A stretch of DNA of 64,000 bases from Phyto melanocephala (Eukaryota; Arthropoda; Insecta; Diptera; Rhinophoridae). Under the pieces are notes generated by a model that saw only the letters and a list, made by a program, of their open reading frames with translations, made no database searches and was not told where the DNA came from. Below are positions 11,876-24,752 of the stretch, piece after piece; the stretch's first letter is position 1, and the number at the start of each line of letters is the position of its first letter. The position numbers and the translations under genes were made by a program. The stretch lies in NCBI GenBank assembly GCA_941918925.1, contig OW799233.1, forward strand, positions 125,574,833 through 125,638,832, written 5' to 3'.

Positions 11876-13030
11876 TTCAGGGTGGTCCAAAAGTCACCAT
11901 GTGATTTAATAATTGTATAACTTTTTCGTTGATATATTCTTTTTTTCAGAGTATATAAAAAAATACCTGAGGAACAAATAAAGGAAAAATTTACAACTGA
12001 ACAAAAAACCAGAATAAATGAATTTTATTATTAAAAACAGCGATAAAATTTTTTTAACTCAAGGAGCATGTTGTCGATATTTAAACGTCAGTATTATGCT
12101 CTCTGAAGCAAAGATTCGTTGCTTAGTTTATCGTCACCACCAACATGGTATCGTAAGATATTTGCCTCGAACAGGCAGACAACGTTTAATTTGCAATGCG
12201 GAGTATATGTTAAACGTGTAGAGCAAAGTGTTAACGAAATACCAGAAACATCTATCAGAAGATATTCTGCTTAGCTAGAAATGACTCGTACGTCACTAAG
12301 GCTCATTTAAAAACAATATTTACTGTTATTCCTATATAAGGTGCAATTAGTGCAATAATCATTTGCAACATCTAAATTTTGTAGTTAAATTTCAACAGTT
12401 GATCAAAAGTTAAATCAATTTTATTGAAAATTTGATTATGGATGATAAAGCTTATTTTCATGTGAATGACTTATAATCATAGCAGAACTGTAGATTCTGG
12501 GGTTCTAAAAATCCAAAAGCCATTCAACAATGTCAATTGCATCCCATACATACAGTATATTGTGGAATTACATATGAAAATATGATTTTGCCTTACTTTT
12601 GTGAAAATTAAGATGGAAGTGATGCAACCGTAAATAAAGAGCATTTTAGTAGGATAGACTGCACTGCCTAAACTGCCCGAGACACAATAGCACTTTTAAA
12701 TGAAATTTTTGGCGAGCGAATAATATCCGGTTTTTAGAAATTAATAAGCCAGCGCATTCGCCAGATTATCTTTAGCGTTATTTGCAGGAGCGAGTATATG
12801 TAAACAAGCTCGAGACAATTCTTGAACTCAAGGAAAACATTGATGCAGAATTTCTAGCGCTACAGACACATAATCTGGTGACTTTTGCCGCATACTGTAC
12901 AAAATTCAAAACAAAAAAGAAACTTATTGTTTTAACTTATAACAAAATCAGCCATATTAAACTAAAATCCATGATCATCTTTTAATTTTATTCTCAATTA
13001 AGTGATGGTGGCATGCGTACAACACTATAG
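11876..13030 (+). pseudogene. Mariner-like transposase, heavily decayed
   Basis: It begins with agggtggtccaaaagtcacc, a plausible mariner terminal sequence. An N-terminal segment (12018-12221) resembles a helix-turn-helix: QGACCRYLNVS ... VYRHHQHGIVRYLPRTGRQR. Later frames contain fragments of the catalytic domain (a decayed IALLNEIFGERI near 12690-12722) and the C-terminal L-Q-E-R-V-Y-V-N-K-x-E-T block at 12780-12810. Many stops and frameshifts are present, and the right end is not defined. The relic at 39190-39850 belongs to a similar lineage. Confidence 0.65.
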
Positions 13031-14654
13031 GTTGACAAATTTGAGTAAATAAAAGTTGTTTTTAATTGAATTTGTATCACTAGATTCAAATTTGTACTCA
13101 GGTCTTTAATATTAGTTTTAGTTTTCAAAATATGGCGGTTTTATGGAAAACAAAAAAAGTTACACGAAATATTTTGAAATAACTCGCAAATGGCTTGTTC
13201 TAGTTAGTGGAGTCAAAAATACGAAAAACTAAATCAAACTCACCGTTAATAGTTTTGCAGGTGGAAAGGAAGCTGTGGCGAAAAAATATTATTTTCAAGT
13301 TAGTATTTACATAAGTATGTGTGCATGGTGTGTAATTTCCTTCATTTTCATCATCATTTTCTTAATCGGTTTATCGAACAATAAAACAAAAAAAAACCAA
13401 AGCACAGATTTATTTATTTATTAAAGTATAAAGAACAATATTTCCTACAGACTAATGAAAAATAAAATTTATAAATGTATTAAGTTATATAAATTATAAT
13501 AACACAATTTAAATTTAAAGATAGAAAAGCTTTAAATTATATTAAAAACAGCTGCTATTTGCTTCACTCCAAAGCCTTGTATAATTAAGCAAAGTTAAAA
13601 CAAAGTTTCGACTTAAATGTGGGTACATTTTTTTAATTAATTCTTTTTTCTAATGGTTTTTGATAAATTCCCCACTATGTAGAAATTACATTTTTATTTG
13701 TGATAGTGAAAGATTTAACGAAAAAAGTAAGTTTTTATCAAAATGACTGTTTATTTGGGCGCATGTAGAATGAATTTTTGAAATCAGTTACGGTTTGGTC
13801 TTCAGCTTTGGTTGATATGGTGGATGTAGGTAGGTGGGAAAGGGGGTGCAAGAAGCAAGAGATACTTCCAACACCCATACTCGGAGACCAATGAGATTCA
13901 GTTTTTATAAAATAGAATTTTCACAAATTCTTGGATTATAGAAAAATGTCCAGAAATTTTTGTTAAAGAAAAGCTTCCTAATATTTCCACTGTTAATGCA
14001 AACATACATACGTACATATGTATATACGTTTGTAAGCATGTAGTATTTTTAAATTCGGCATACATACATATTGAACATAAGTACATTCATATGCATGTAA
14101 GATAAACCGTCGGATGGACACACATACAGCAGGCTAGCTAATAAAATAAACAAACAACAACAGACAAGCCAAGACAAGACAAAACCAAAATCAAACAAAA
14201 CTCTTTGACAATTGTGTGTATGTTTAACATTTTAGAAAAATAAAAGCATAACGAATACCCAAAATAAAGGTGTTAAGATATCATCGTTAAATAAACAAGA
14301 GTCGAAAAGTTTAATCAGTAGCCAAACCCAGAAAAGCTAAGAAAACAACAGCTTAAAACAGCCAACAAACGTCTAAAAAAAACCGACTAACCTATATGTA
14401 CTCTTTTGAAAGAAAAACAGCAACAAAAATATAAAAATAAAAACAAATTTACATAAATGACTACAATAATATCAAACCGCAAAAAGATAAAAATATATTC
14501 CTACTTATTGCACAGAACATAAAAAAAAATAAGACTTTGACTTGACATGCGTTTATACATACTTATAAGTATGTACATAAGTATGTACATACATACATAA
14601 GTACGTACGTTCCATATTATGTGGTGATCAGTTCGGGTCTGTAGATGAAATAAA
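13031..14654. other. AT-rich intergenic stretch
   Basis: There are several TACATA/TATG simple-repeat runs (about 14003-14030 and 14560-14615) and an A-rich tract near 14340-14540. No recognisable gene or transposon end was found. Confidence 0.45.
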
Positions 14655-14799
14655 AACAAGTAAGAGCACTATATTCGGCTGTGCCGAATCTTTTATACCC
14701 ACCACCAATTTTGTGTACATTTAAAGCACAATATTTATTATTTTGTCAATCGCTATAGAATAGTCTCTTTATAATAAAATATGTATCACTTTCTTTGTA

Positions 14800-15410
14800 G
14801 AGGGTGGTCAAATTTTAAGGGCCCATGTTGAAGGTGAACCACACCTAAACTTCAACTTTTTTCTTGCATTTCATTTGACATTTCTCAATCTCAGAATAAC
14901 TCAATTTGAACCGTGGAAAGATACGCAATCGAGAGACGCTTTTAAATATTAAAGATTTTTATAAAAATGGGCGTTCAAATCAAAATGCATTTTGTGCAGT
15001 TTGTGATTATTTTGGTCAACAAAATCGTTCGAATTCGTCCACAATCGTGAGAATTGTAAAAAATATTTAAATGTCTGCAAAGCAGGTCTGTATGAAATGT
15101 GAAAACATCTGTGAATGCCATCTTAGTTCGTTGAATGGGAAACATTGCATTTTTTCACGGTAACGTGGCAAAAGAGCAAGCAACCTCGACTCATCAACGT
15201 GCCCAACAATTGAGCATCAACAGTGTCATTGAAAATATGGACTATCGGATCGAGGTGTGCCGCCTAGGTTGGGGGGGGCCATTTGGCCGATATTTTGTTC
15301 CATACATAATTGAAGCATACAAATATTATCATTATAAAAATAAATGATAATAATTTCATAATAATTTTATTCAAAATCAACATAGTCCCTTAAAATTAAA
15401 CCATCCATTA
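14800..15410. mobile_element. Tc1/mariner-derived MITE, copy 1 (carries transposase remnant)
   Basis: The terminal inverted repeats are about 30 bp (gagggtggtcaaattttaag at the left; cttaaaattaaaccatcc at the right) and lie next to TA dinucleotides. A conceptual translation from about 14930 resembles a transposase helix-turn-helix (FYKNGRSNQNAF ... STIVRIVKN), joined after an internal deletion to a C-terminal scrap. The sites flanking it are the same as those of the copy at 15924. Confidence 0.7.
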
Positions 15411-15923
15411 TAACTTCGGTATGCTAGTAAAATGTTTTCGTAAATTTAGTCTTTCAATGAAAGTGGCCGTTAAAATACGCGTGTCAATAAAGTTTCTGCT
15501 AATAAACATAACTTAGATATTTCAATATAGTCCTTTAGTATTCCAAAATCTTTATTCATAGAGAATTTACATGAATTTAAGAGGAAAGTTTTATCTACGA
15601 AATAGTGCTAATTTATATTTGTTATCTTATGTTCTCCTGAAGTTATGCTCTATTAAAAATGGGAATTTAGGAAAATTTTGACATAAGTAAAAAAAAATTA
15701 TCTCTAAACATCATAAACAATTTATATTCATGTACTAATGGCTAACAAATTTTAAAATTATACAAAACTTATTTCGTTTGAAAATCTTTTAAAAGCAAAA
15801 TGTTATAGCAGTTTAAAAATCAAAATCTTACTAATAAATTTCCCGTTTTAGCAAAATGCTGAGAATGTATATTTTGAATCACCGTGTGATAATAATATAA
15901 AAATATGTATCACTTTCTTTGTA

Positions 15924-16268
15924 AATGTTGGCTTAATTGTAAGGGCCAATTTTAGAAAGTCTGTGAATGCCTTCTTAGTTCATTGAATGGGAACCACTGC
16001 TGGTTTTTGCGATAGTGTGGCAAAAGAGCAGTCAACCTCTACTCATCATCATGCCCAACAATTGACCATCAACATTGTCATTGAAAATTTGGACTATCAG
16101 ATAGAGGAGTGGCGCCAAGGATGGGGAGGGGCCATTTGGCCGATATTTTGTTAAATGCATAATTGAACCATACAAATATTATCATTATAAAAAGAAATGA
16201 TAATAATTTCTTAAATAATTTGTGTTTTATTTAAAAACAACATCAGCCCTTAAAATTTAACCACCCTT
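15924..16268. mobile_element. Tc1/mariner-derived MITE, copy 2 (shorter, in duplicated flank)
   Basis: The same TIR family (ttgtaagggccaattttag ... cccttaaaatttaaccaccc). The left flank (aaatatgtatcactttcttt, 15901) and right flank (taacttcgatatgct) match those of copy 1 (left flank near 14779), 1.1 kb away. The two therefore lie in a tandem duplication rather than being independent insertions. Confidence 0.7.
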
Positions 16269-16452
16269 TATAACTTCGATATGCTACTAAAATGCTTTTG
16301 TCAATGTAGTCTTTCAATGAAAGTGGGCGTTAAAGTAGGCGTGTCAATAGAGTTTCTGCTAATAAATACAACTTAAATATTTCAATATAGTCCTTTATTT
16401 TCCCAAAAACTTTGTCAATAGAGAAATTACATGAATTTAAGATAAACCGTTA

Positions 16453-17340
16453 TATGGGAGGTAGGCGTTAAAGTGGGCGTGTCAACTAAACTTTTTGGCA
16501 CAACAATTACATTGATTAGAAGGATATACGTAGCAAATTTGATCGTCATACCTCTAATTTTAACGGTTTTATGAGCTTTTAAATTTCATTAACGGTAGAT
16601 AACTTGAAAAGTGGGCGTTATAGTAGGCGTGTCAAAGTTATTTTTGCGAATGAGTACAACTTAGGTGTTTTAATATAGCCCTTTATTATTCCAAAATCTA
16701 TATTAATAGAGAAATTATATGAATTTTAGGTAAAACGTTATATGGGAGGTGGGCGTAAAAGTGGGCGTGGCACCTTAATTTTCTGGCACAGTAATTACAT
16801 TGCCTAGGGGGATATACGTAGCAAATTTGATCATCATACCTCGAATTTTGGCGGTTTTATGAGCTTTTAAATTTCATTAACGGTAGATAACGTGAAAAGT
16901 GGGCGTTATAGTAGGCGTGTCAAAGTTATTTTTGCGAATGAGTACAACTTAGGTGTTTCAATATAGCCCCTTATAATTCCAAAATCTTTATTAATAGAGA
17001 AATTATATGAATTTTGGGTAAAACGTTATATGGGAGGTGGGCGTAAAAGTGGGCGTGGCACCTTAATTTTCTGGCACAGTAATTACATTGCCTAGGGGGA
17101 TATACGTAGCAAATTTGATCATCATACCTCGAATTTTGGCGGTTTTATGAGCTTTTAAATTTCATTAACGGTAGATAACGTGAAAAGTGGGCGTTATAGT
17201 AGGCGTGTCAAAGTTTTTTTTGCGAATGAGTACAACTTAGGTGTTTCAATATAGCCCTTTTTTATTCCAAAATCTTTATTAATAGAGAAATTATATGAAT
17301 TTTAGGTAAAACGTTATATGGGAGGTGGGCGTAAAAGTGG
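16453..17340 (+). repeat. 288-bp tandem array, about three units
   Basis: The landmark tatgggaggt occurs at 16453, 16741, 17029 and 17317, exactly 288 bp apart. Units 2 and 3 are nearly identical, while the first is diverged. Within each unit a GTGGGCGT-N6-GGCGTG motif occurs twice about 150 bp apart, suggesting an older half-unit duplication. Diverged partial units extend left to about 15420. It lies inside the DINE-like element at 14655-17994. Confidence 0.85.
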
Positions 17341-18420
17341 GCGTGGCACATTGATTTTCCGTTACAAAAAAGCGTCTCACCAAAAACCAAAGTGTGCAAA
17401 ATTTCAGAGTCGTACATTAAGTTTTGTTGCTTTTATGACGTTTTTGTTTTTAAATATACCGAAAAATACACTGTGCGGTATAAATTTTCGTACATTTTGA
17501 TCGATAACTCGTCTCCTAATACATAGATTTAGATGATTTTCGGGGGACAATATTATTTTTACTCAGAAAATATATATTCGAAGTTTCATGAGTCTACGTT
17601 AATGCATTTGGACACAATTCCGTTTTATTCGATGTTTGAAGGACACGGTTTTTTCGACCTACTCTGGCTTTTCGAGCTATAACTCTCTTCCTAATACTCC
17701 GATTTAGCCCATTTTCAATACCAAACAAACCTTGCTATAAGAAAGATTCTGGCAAAATTTGAGCCCCCTAGCTTTTTCGGTGCGACCTCTATCGTGCTTT
17801 CAACAGACGGACAGACGGACAGACGGACAGACGGACAGACGGACAGACGGACGGACATAGCTAGATCGTCATCAAATCAAACCCTGATTCAGAATATATA
17901 TACTTTATGGGGTCTAAAATGGATATTTCGATGTGTTACAAACGGAATGACAAAATGAATATACCCCCACCATTTTTTTGGTGGCGGGTATAAAAACCAC
18001 AAAAACGTACAAACCTAAGTATGTATGTATGTATGAACGTAAGCACAATAACAACAAATTTTATTTTGTAAAACAGCTACGTTTTTAACCTGAGTTGTGT
18101 TTGTCATTTTTTCCAGTTGAAGCTGTTGTTGTTTTGTATACCTCCCAACACAAAGTCATAAAAACCTAAACAAACCATTTTTAAACTATTTTAGTTAAAA
18201 CCGATATTACCTACAAAAAATAAAAAAAAGTATGAGTCATTTCATGGTTTTGGGTACGCATGTGCCAAAGACAGGCATTCCCCAACAAGAACAACAACAA
18301 GCTACAATATACACTTTGATATTTTTGTTGCAGCTTCTTGTTGTCATTAGCAGAGTTGTCAGTGAATTTATTGTTTAAATTATTTTTTAATCCATACAAA
18401 TTTTGATTTTTCTATGATTT

Positions 18421-19353
18421 TTATATCCTTCACAAAAGAGTGTACATATACATACATACATACATACATATGTATGTACTAAGTATGTACATATATACAT
18501 ATAATTTTGTCATTACGTTTGTAATTTCTACAATTTTAATTTGCGACCTTATAAAGCATAAAAGTATGTATATTCTGAATCCTAACAGATAAAAGAAGTC
18601 GATTTTGATATATCCGTCCGTCCGTTCATCCGTATGAAGATTGAAATCAACTTTTTGAAGCCCCTATATATTCCACAAGCGCGTATGTATGTAATATCAG
18701 TTTATCAAAAGTGCCTTCGAAAATTTCGATATGGAAATCCAGCACAATCGCCCCATAACTTTCAGTGATATGAGCAAATAAACATGACTGCCTCTTCTTT
18801 CCCATATTTTTGCCATAAAAATCAACCCCGAGTTAATTTATGTCTCTTGAGATATTCGAAAAAAATTTTACAAAACGGTAGAGTAGAGGCAAAAATTGTT
18901 TGGAAAAATATAGTTATACATATGTTTCTTCAATATATAAAGTGTATCAATACTGGTATTTAATGAAAGGGCTTAACTAAAGAAATATAATTCAATACAA
19001 AAAATGCTTGATTGCCGCCACTACAAAATAGCGTACTTGAAATTTGTAGATGTGTCAAATCTAGTATTTGAAAATTTACCATTTAACCGCCTCAATATGA
19101 GAATGCAGTAAGAAAAGTTCAAATTCAATATGGCGGAATATATTAGTAAAATAAAGTAATAACGGCTTTGTAGATTTTAACCTCTACAAAGTTGGTATCA
19201 AACCTCCACAATATTGGTAAAATCCAAGATGGCGTCAAAAGCAAAATATATAACTTTAAATCTAAAATCTAACCTACTCCTTATACCTATGTGCATTATG
19301 CATTAGGGTATTATCAGATGTGGCATGGCCGAATATAGCACTCTTACTTGTTT
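18421..19353 (-). mobile_element. DINE-1-like element, diverged copy
   Basis: Reverse orientation: it begins tatatccttcacaaaagagt and contains tttgtcattacgtttgtaat, a short GTCC run (18607-18625) and aaatcaactttttgaagccc. It ends with ggcatggccgaatatagcac and cttacttgtttt. The interior differs from copies 1 and 2, so it belongs to a different subfamily. Confidence 0.7.
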
Positions 19354-20334
19354 TATTTAAATTTTTTAAACAGATTTAATTTTTTTTAAGATTTGTTGGT
19401 CACCTCCGTCGTCATCTTTACTTTATCTTTTTGATGTACTGTATATTTTTTGCCAGCATAGTAACAACAAAATAATTTCTAAACAATTTGTAAAAATTTT
19501 AGCATAGTACAGTATTTTTTTGTGCTATTGCTGTTTTACAGCTTGCATTTAACACTACTTTTATAAGCAAACTGGGCGTTGGTCTATAAAAAATTAAACA
19601 ATTTTCAATTATGGAGCATTTTTAATATTTCTTCAAATCGTAGAAATTTGTTGGTTTTCTAACTATGTATGTTACAATTTGAATAAATCATCCAGTTGCA
19701 AAAAATATGTACATGTAACCGATTTAGCAAAATGAATTCATACCTTTAAGTCCTTGCAAAACTACATTATTGCAACAACCATTAGCACCAACCAAGTGTT
19801 CACGCGCCAACTTTAGCAGCTGTTTGCAAAAGTTGTAACTGCAATAGCAAAAAATATAAAAACATACACAAGAGAAACCTTGCAGCATGCAACATGTTGT
19901 AGTGGCAGAAACAAAACTTAAAACATACATAGTAAATATATATGAATGTATTTTAATTTGACTATGTGTATGTCTGAATGTGTAATTCTCTTATATTTTG
20001 TGAATGAATGAAACAAATTGTGCCACAACAACAATAGAGTAAATATTTCAAAGATACAATGTACAAATAGAGTGTCCCAAAAACATTTTTTCTTATTAAC
20101 TTTAGTAAGAACAAAATACGAGAATTTACAAGAACACAAGTTAGACACGTCATTACAACAAAAACAAATGGACATTACAATGGCATAGACCTTATCTTTC
20201 ACGTAGTCCAGAAGAAAAAATTCTAAAAGTATTAAATCACGGTGGCCAATTGTGATAGCCTTTTTAATAAATCACACACACGGTTCAAAAACTTTTCACA
20301 CAAAAGAGAGATGATATAATTACAGAATTAACTA
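19354..20334. other. AT-rich stretch without a recognisable gene
   Basis: Antisense open frames (19724-19930, 19918-20202) are Cys/Phe-rich, as AT-rich DNA tends to produce, and show no domain or splice context. No transposon end is recognised. Confidence 0.45.
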
Positions 20335-20694
20335 AAGGGTGGTTAAATTTTAAGGGCCGATGTTGATTGTGAACCACACCTAAACGTCAAGTTTTTTTCT
20401 GCATTTCATTTGACAACGCAACGCGTTAAAGTTATTCAAGCTTTTTATGAAAATTAGCGTTCAAATCAAAATGCATTTCGTGAACTTCGTGATTCCTTTG
20501 GTCAACATAATCGTTCAAATTCGTCCACAATCGGGAGAATTGTAAAAAATAAATAAATTTCAGCAACCATTTAGCCGATATTTTGTTCCATACATAATTG
20601 AACCACACTAATACTATAAAAATAAAAATAAATTTTCTAAATTATATGTATTTTATTCAAAATTAACATCGGCCCTTGCATTTTAACCACCCTT
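20335..20694. mobile_element. Tc1/mariner-derived MITE, copy 3, TA target duplication
   Basis: It runs from aagggtggttaaattttaag to gcattttaaccaccctt, flanked by TA on both sides. It is the same TIR family as 14800-15410 and 15924-16268. It keeps part of the transposase N-terminal region (gcgttcaaatcaaaatgcat, then aattcgtccacaatcg). Confidence 0.8.
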
Positions 20695-20925
20695 TATACA
20701 TTAACCTATAACTGAAAAATTTTGATTTTGGTGGTAAAAGCATGAGGAAAAAAACAGAGGCAGTCGTGTTTATTTGCTCATATCTCGGAAAGTAATAGAA
20801 CGATTGTGCAAGATTTCAAAGCGATTCATTCCAGAATGTTTTAAAAAAATTATAACGCATACAGATGGTGAAGGGTATTATCAGTTTCAGCACAGCTGAT
20901 AATAGCACTCATACTTGTTCTATTA
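20695..20925 (-). mobile_element. Partial DINE-1-like end
   Basis: It contains the internal tatttgctcatatctcggaa block and ends with ggtgaagggtattatcag plus a degraded head (agcacagctgataatagcac, catacttgttc). It is a chimeric or deleted copy without a tail. Confidence 0.55.
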
Positions 20926-21866
20926 TATTTTTCTTAAATTCAGGTCAATGAGAATTGTTTGAGGTCTTTTACAAGACACCCTTAAAAGAAAAACTCTACG
21001 AGACAACGATAACTTTACTGCTGATAAATCATTGTGCACGTTGAATGTGTTCACCATTCAGTCGTATCTGTGTCAAAGTACACTTTTTTCTGTTTTATTT
21101 TAAAAATCCCTTTAGAAATTGCAAAAATAACAAAAACAGGTTTTACAATTGCAAAACATTGTGCAACAACTTCAAAAACACACGTGTTACAAACAAATGT
21201 TTTTATTTATTTATTTATTTTTTTTTGTTTATTTATTATTTTGATCTTTTTTTCTGTTTTTTTTCTATTACACATATGGACTCCTACAAATATTAGCACA
21301 AATTTCAATCTAATATATTTTTCAAATGTGTTTTCTACTCTCCCAATATTATTTACAAATTTAAGAGGCTCTGCAGTCTCCATCTGGTAGCAAAAAAAGA
21401 GCAAGAAGACAAAAAAAGCAAAAAATGAATGATAAGATTTTTTTTTTCAAATTGGGTCAATTTCAATTTTTATCAATAAATTATTATTATATTCGTATAT
21501 TTGCTTTGTAAGCATGTTCGATATTTTAATATTTTTATATAAAATTAGGACAAATTGAATACGTTTAACTTCATTTGTGTAATGCGAAACTCGGCGCTAA
21601 TTATTATTTTTTTTTTTTGAAAATACGTAAATTTGAGTAATTCAAAAGGAACTTTATATTTAATATAAATGTAATATAAAATAAGGTTCACTGAAAAAAT
21701 TATTGCTTAAATTTTTTTAATTAATTAACTAATTTTTTAGTTCTTAAATTTGAATTATATTTTTATTTATTTAAAATTTCTTTTTTAAACTAATATTAAA
21801 TTTTTTCAAAAAATGCTTTTCATGCTTCGAATTTCTTACGAAATTAAATGTTGCTTGAAAGAGTAC
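20926..21866. other. AT-rich non-coding stretch
   Basis: Long T-rich tracts (21190-21270 and 21605-21790) give Phe-rich spurious frames. No gene is seen. Confidence 0.5.
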
Positions 21867-21867
21867 T

Positions 21868-21990
21868 GCGGACAAAATACGGCATTCGAACGTGATCGAA
21901 ATTTGAAAATTCTTTTTAGAATCTCTATACCTAAACTCGATCGTTCGAGTAAAATTTCGATTGTGATCGAACGCCGCCATTTGGCCCCAG
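21868..21990. mobile_element. Foldback MITE, GGCATTCGAACGTGATCG family, copy 1
   Basis: An inverted repeat: ggcattcgaacgtgatcgaa at the left and ttcgattgtgatcgaacgcc at the right, around a short core with agaatctctatacctaaa. A second copy with the same core is at 52728-52852. The ends were not fixed by a target duplication. Confidence 0.65.
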
Positions 21991-22058
21991 GATTAAATAT
22001 AAGAAAATAAATAAATAGCAGATTGGACTAAAGCAAAGAAAGAAATAAAAAAATAAAA

Positions 22059-23918
22059 TCTATATAAAATTTATATAAAAGAGTAACGTGACTGACTGAC
22101 TGATTCATTATCGCACAGCCCAAACGCAAAGAGCTAGAAACATGAAATTTGGACAATCAGTTACTATTTCGATGTATAACTTGAAAATTCATACTTAAGG
22201 AGGTAAAACGGGTTAAATCGGTAACCTTATTTCTGCTAAACTTAAAATGATACAAATTTTTTTAACCTTTTAACTATTTTTATGAATATGTGACTCTATT
22301 TATATATTAAATAGTAACGTGACTGACTGCCTGACTGACTGCCTGACTGACTGAATGACTGACTGAATGACTGACTGAATGACTGGCTGATTCATAATTG
22401 CACAGCCCAAACGCAAAGAGCTAGAGATATGAAATTTGGACAATCGGTTCCTCTTTCAATGTATAGCTCCATTTTTTGGATTTTTGGAAATTCGTACTTT
22501 AAGTGGGTAAAAAAGGGTAAAAACGGGTAAAATCGGTAATCTTATATCTGCTAAACTAAAAATGATACAAACTAAATTGAAAAAGTATTGTAATTTGCAC
22601 AAAAAATAAGCTGACAGCTGTCTGGACTTTTTTTGAATTTTCAATACCAAAGGTGAAGAAACGGGTAAAAAGTATAATTTAGTTCCTTTTTGGTACCCTA
22701 TGTAACTTCCAAACACATAAAGCTAGAAAAAAAATTTAAACTATATTAGTTGATTCGCGAAAAATTATAAATAGAATTTTGGCACTTTTTTCAAATTCGC
22801 ATGTATAAAGGGTACAAATTTTACCTCTTTATGGTACTTTTTTTTAACAACTTTTCTAATATTATTTAGTGGCACCAATTTTGATAATTATTATCGCCTA
22901 ATAGAATATGGACAGCTTTTTAGGTGTCATTTTTGAAAACTTTTAGAGGGACGAAAAAGTACCAAAAAGAGTAAAATACCGGAAAATATGTATACTTCCT
23001 AATTATAGAGCCAATTCGGCAAAAATTGTAATAGGGATTTCACCAGACATAAAAAACTACATATGTAATTTGATAAAAAGGGGAAAAATCGGGAAAACAG
23101 TTTGGTACTTTTTAGAACATTATTACTTTTATACAAAAAAGATAAGAATTACTCACTTTAAATCATGTCTATTAAAATATTTTGTTACATAGATATTTGA
23201 ACATTTTAAACTTGGAATTTAATGTTATGAGCGACCAAAAAGATACTCTTCTGAATTTGTATGGTACTTTTTGTATTTTCAACGTTTTTAAAGCTAAAAT
23301 TGTGAAATAAGGGATTATTGATTCCAGTTGGAACAGAAAATGTTCTGGGCGACCAAAAAGGTTCTTGGCATTTTTATGGTACTTTTTGTATGTTCTACGT
23401 TTATAAAGCTAGAATTTCGAAATTAGTGATTATTGATACGAAGTGGACTGAAAATGTTATGAGCGAACAAAAAGATACTCTTCTGAATTTGTATGGTACT
23501 TTTTGTATTGTCAACGTTTTTGAAGCTAAAATTGTGAAATAAGGGATTATTGATTCCAGTTGGAACAGAAAATGTTCTGGGCGACCGAAAAGGTACTTTC
23601 TTGTATTTTTATGGTACTTTTTGTATGTTCTACGTTTATAAAGCTAGAATTTCGAAATTAGTGACTATTGATACGATGTGAGACTGAAAATATTATGGGC
23701 GACACAAAAAGCGAAACATAGTAGCATTAATCTTGGTTTTAGTTAGAAACTATATTCCCGATATATCCTTACAGTACTTTTTATTTTTATACATAAAATG
23801 ACTCAGAGTTTCAAGTTTTCATAAGTTTAACCAAAAAATATTTAGTAATTAAAAATATAACTTGAGTATTCCATAAATAGTAAGAGCTGTGCTGTCGAAG
23901 TAGCCGGTAATATGCTAG
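22059..23918 (+). mobile_element. Non-autonomous Helitron-like element
   Basis: It starts TCTATATAAAATTTATATAA (the TC start typical of Helitrons) and ends with gtagccggtaatatgCTAG followed by T, the CTAG-type 3' end. The body holds (CTGA)n runs (22083-22105, 22321-22390), a twice-repeated phrase cacagcccaaacgcaaagag, and tandem units of about 232 bp (23311 and 23543, each splitting into 116-bp halves). No Rep/helicase frame is present. Confidence 0.65.
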
Positions 23919-23929
23919 TTCTAGTATAA

Positions 23930-24052
23930 AAATATGATTCTATAGTGATTTGAGTTGTTGACAATATAATTAATTTTGTAGTTCAAAAATACTACACTAA
24001 ATTGGTGGTGAGATTCCTAAATTTGATATAGCCGAATATAATAATCTTACTT
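23930..24052 (-). mobile_element. DINE-1-like head fragment
   Basis: It ends with tagccgaatataataatctt and acttgtta, a degraded DINE-1 head abutting the next copy at 24054. The tail and the GTCY core are missing. Confidence 0.5.
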
Positions 24053-24053
24053 G

Positions 24054-24752
24054 TTATACCCTTCACCTGTGGTGCACAATGGTATATATAGCTTTGTCAT
24101 TCCGTTCGTAATTTATACAATTTTTATTTCCGACCCCATAAAGTATATATTTTCTGAAAGCTTACGAATATATGAGTCGATTAGGTTCTGACCGTCTGTC
24201 CGTGTGTTGGTTGAAATCAACTTTTAGAAGCAACTATATGTTCCTCAGATCTGAGTATGGTATCAATCTTTTGGAAATATCCGGGAATGAATCGCTATTG
24301 AAATTCAGCACAATCGCCCCATAACTTTCTGAGATATGAGCAAAAACCCAAGACCACCTCGTTTTTTCACAATTACAACAACAACATACATATATACTGG
24401 TTAGAGTAAACGTGGCATCGAATCCCAGCTAAGCCAAAATAATTTTTTTTGTTATTTATTTTTTTTTTATATTTTTATTATTTTAAAAAAAAATTTTTTT
24501 TCAATATTATTTATTGTTGTTTTTTTGTTTGTAATAAATTTTTTTTATTTTTTTTTTGTAATTTTTTTTTTTTTTTTTGGATACACACTTAAACTCAATT
24601 TATAATTCTGTAATGGGATGTTTTGTATATGTATGTAAGTACGTATTTCATATGAGATGAATGGTGAAACAAACATTTTTTACTGCATGACTACACGTTG
24701 TGAAGGGTATATAAGATTCGGCACGGTCGAATATAGCACTTTCACTTGTTTT
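24054..24752 (-). mobile_element. DINE-1-like element, subfamily B
   Basis: Reverse orientation: it begins tatacccttcacctgtggtg and ends with ggcacggtcgaatatagcac and ttcacttgtt. It shares the caccacaggtgaagggtata tail and the ttgaaatcaacttttagaag block with the innermost copy at 29936-30718, and differs there from the tgtgtgaaggg subfamily. Confidence 0.75.

Larger units (their letters stand above)
14655..17994 (+). mobile_element. Large DINE-1/Helentron-like element, 3.3 kb, second subfamily
   Basis: The head acaagtaagagcactatatt with the palindrome ttcggctgtgccgaa is followed by ttttatacccaccacc. The tail is ccaccatttttttggtggcgggtata, so the subterminal inverted repeats here are tatacccaccacc / ggtggcgggtata rather than tatacccttcac. 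A GACGGACA run at about 17811-17855 supplies the (GTCY)n core. The body contains a 288-bp tandem array (16453-17340) and two copies of a Tc1/mariner-derived MITE in a duplicated segment. The 60-codon frame at 17318-17500 lies in repeat sequence and is not a gene. Confidence 0.75.

Noticed and set aside
17811..17860. CRISPR-like short direct repeats (GACGGACA runs)
   Set aside because: Contiguous 8-bp units without spacers, a DINE-1 microsatellite; eukaryotic context.
19724..20202. Cys- and Phe-rich antisense frames resembling secreted peptides
   Set aside because: No convincing signal peptide and no repeat of the pattern; such frames are common in AT-rich non-coding DNA.
22456..22716. 86-codon antisense frame
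   Set aside because: Lies inside the Helitron-like element at 22059-23918 in repetitive sequence.
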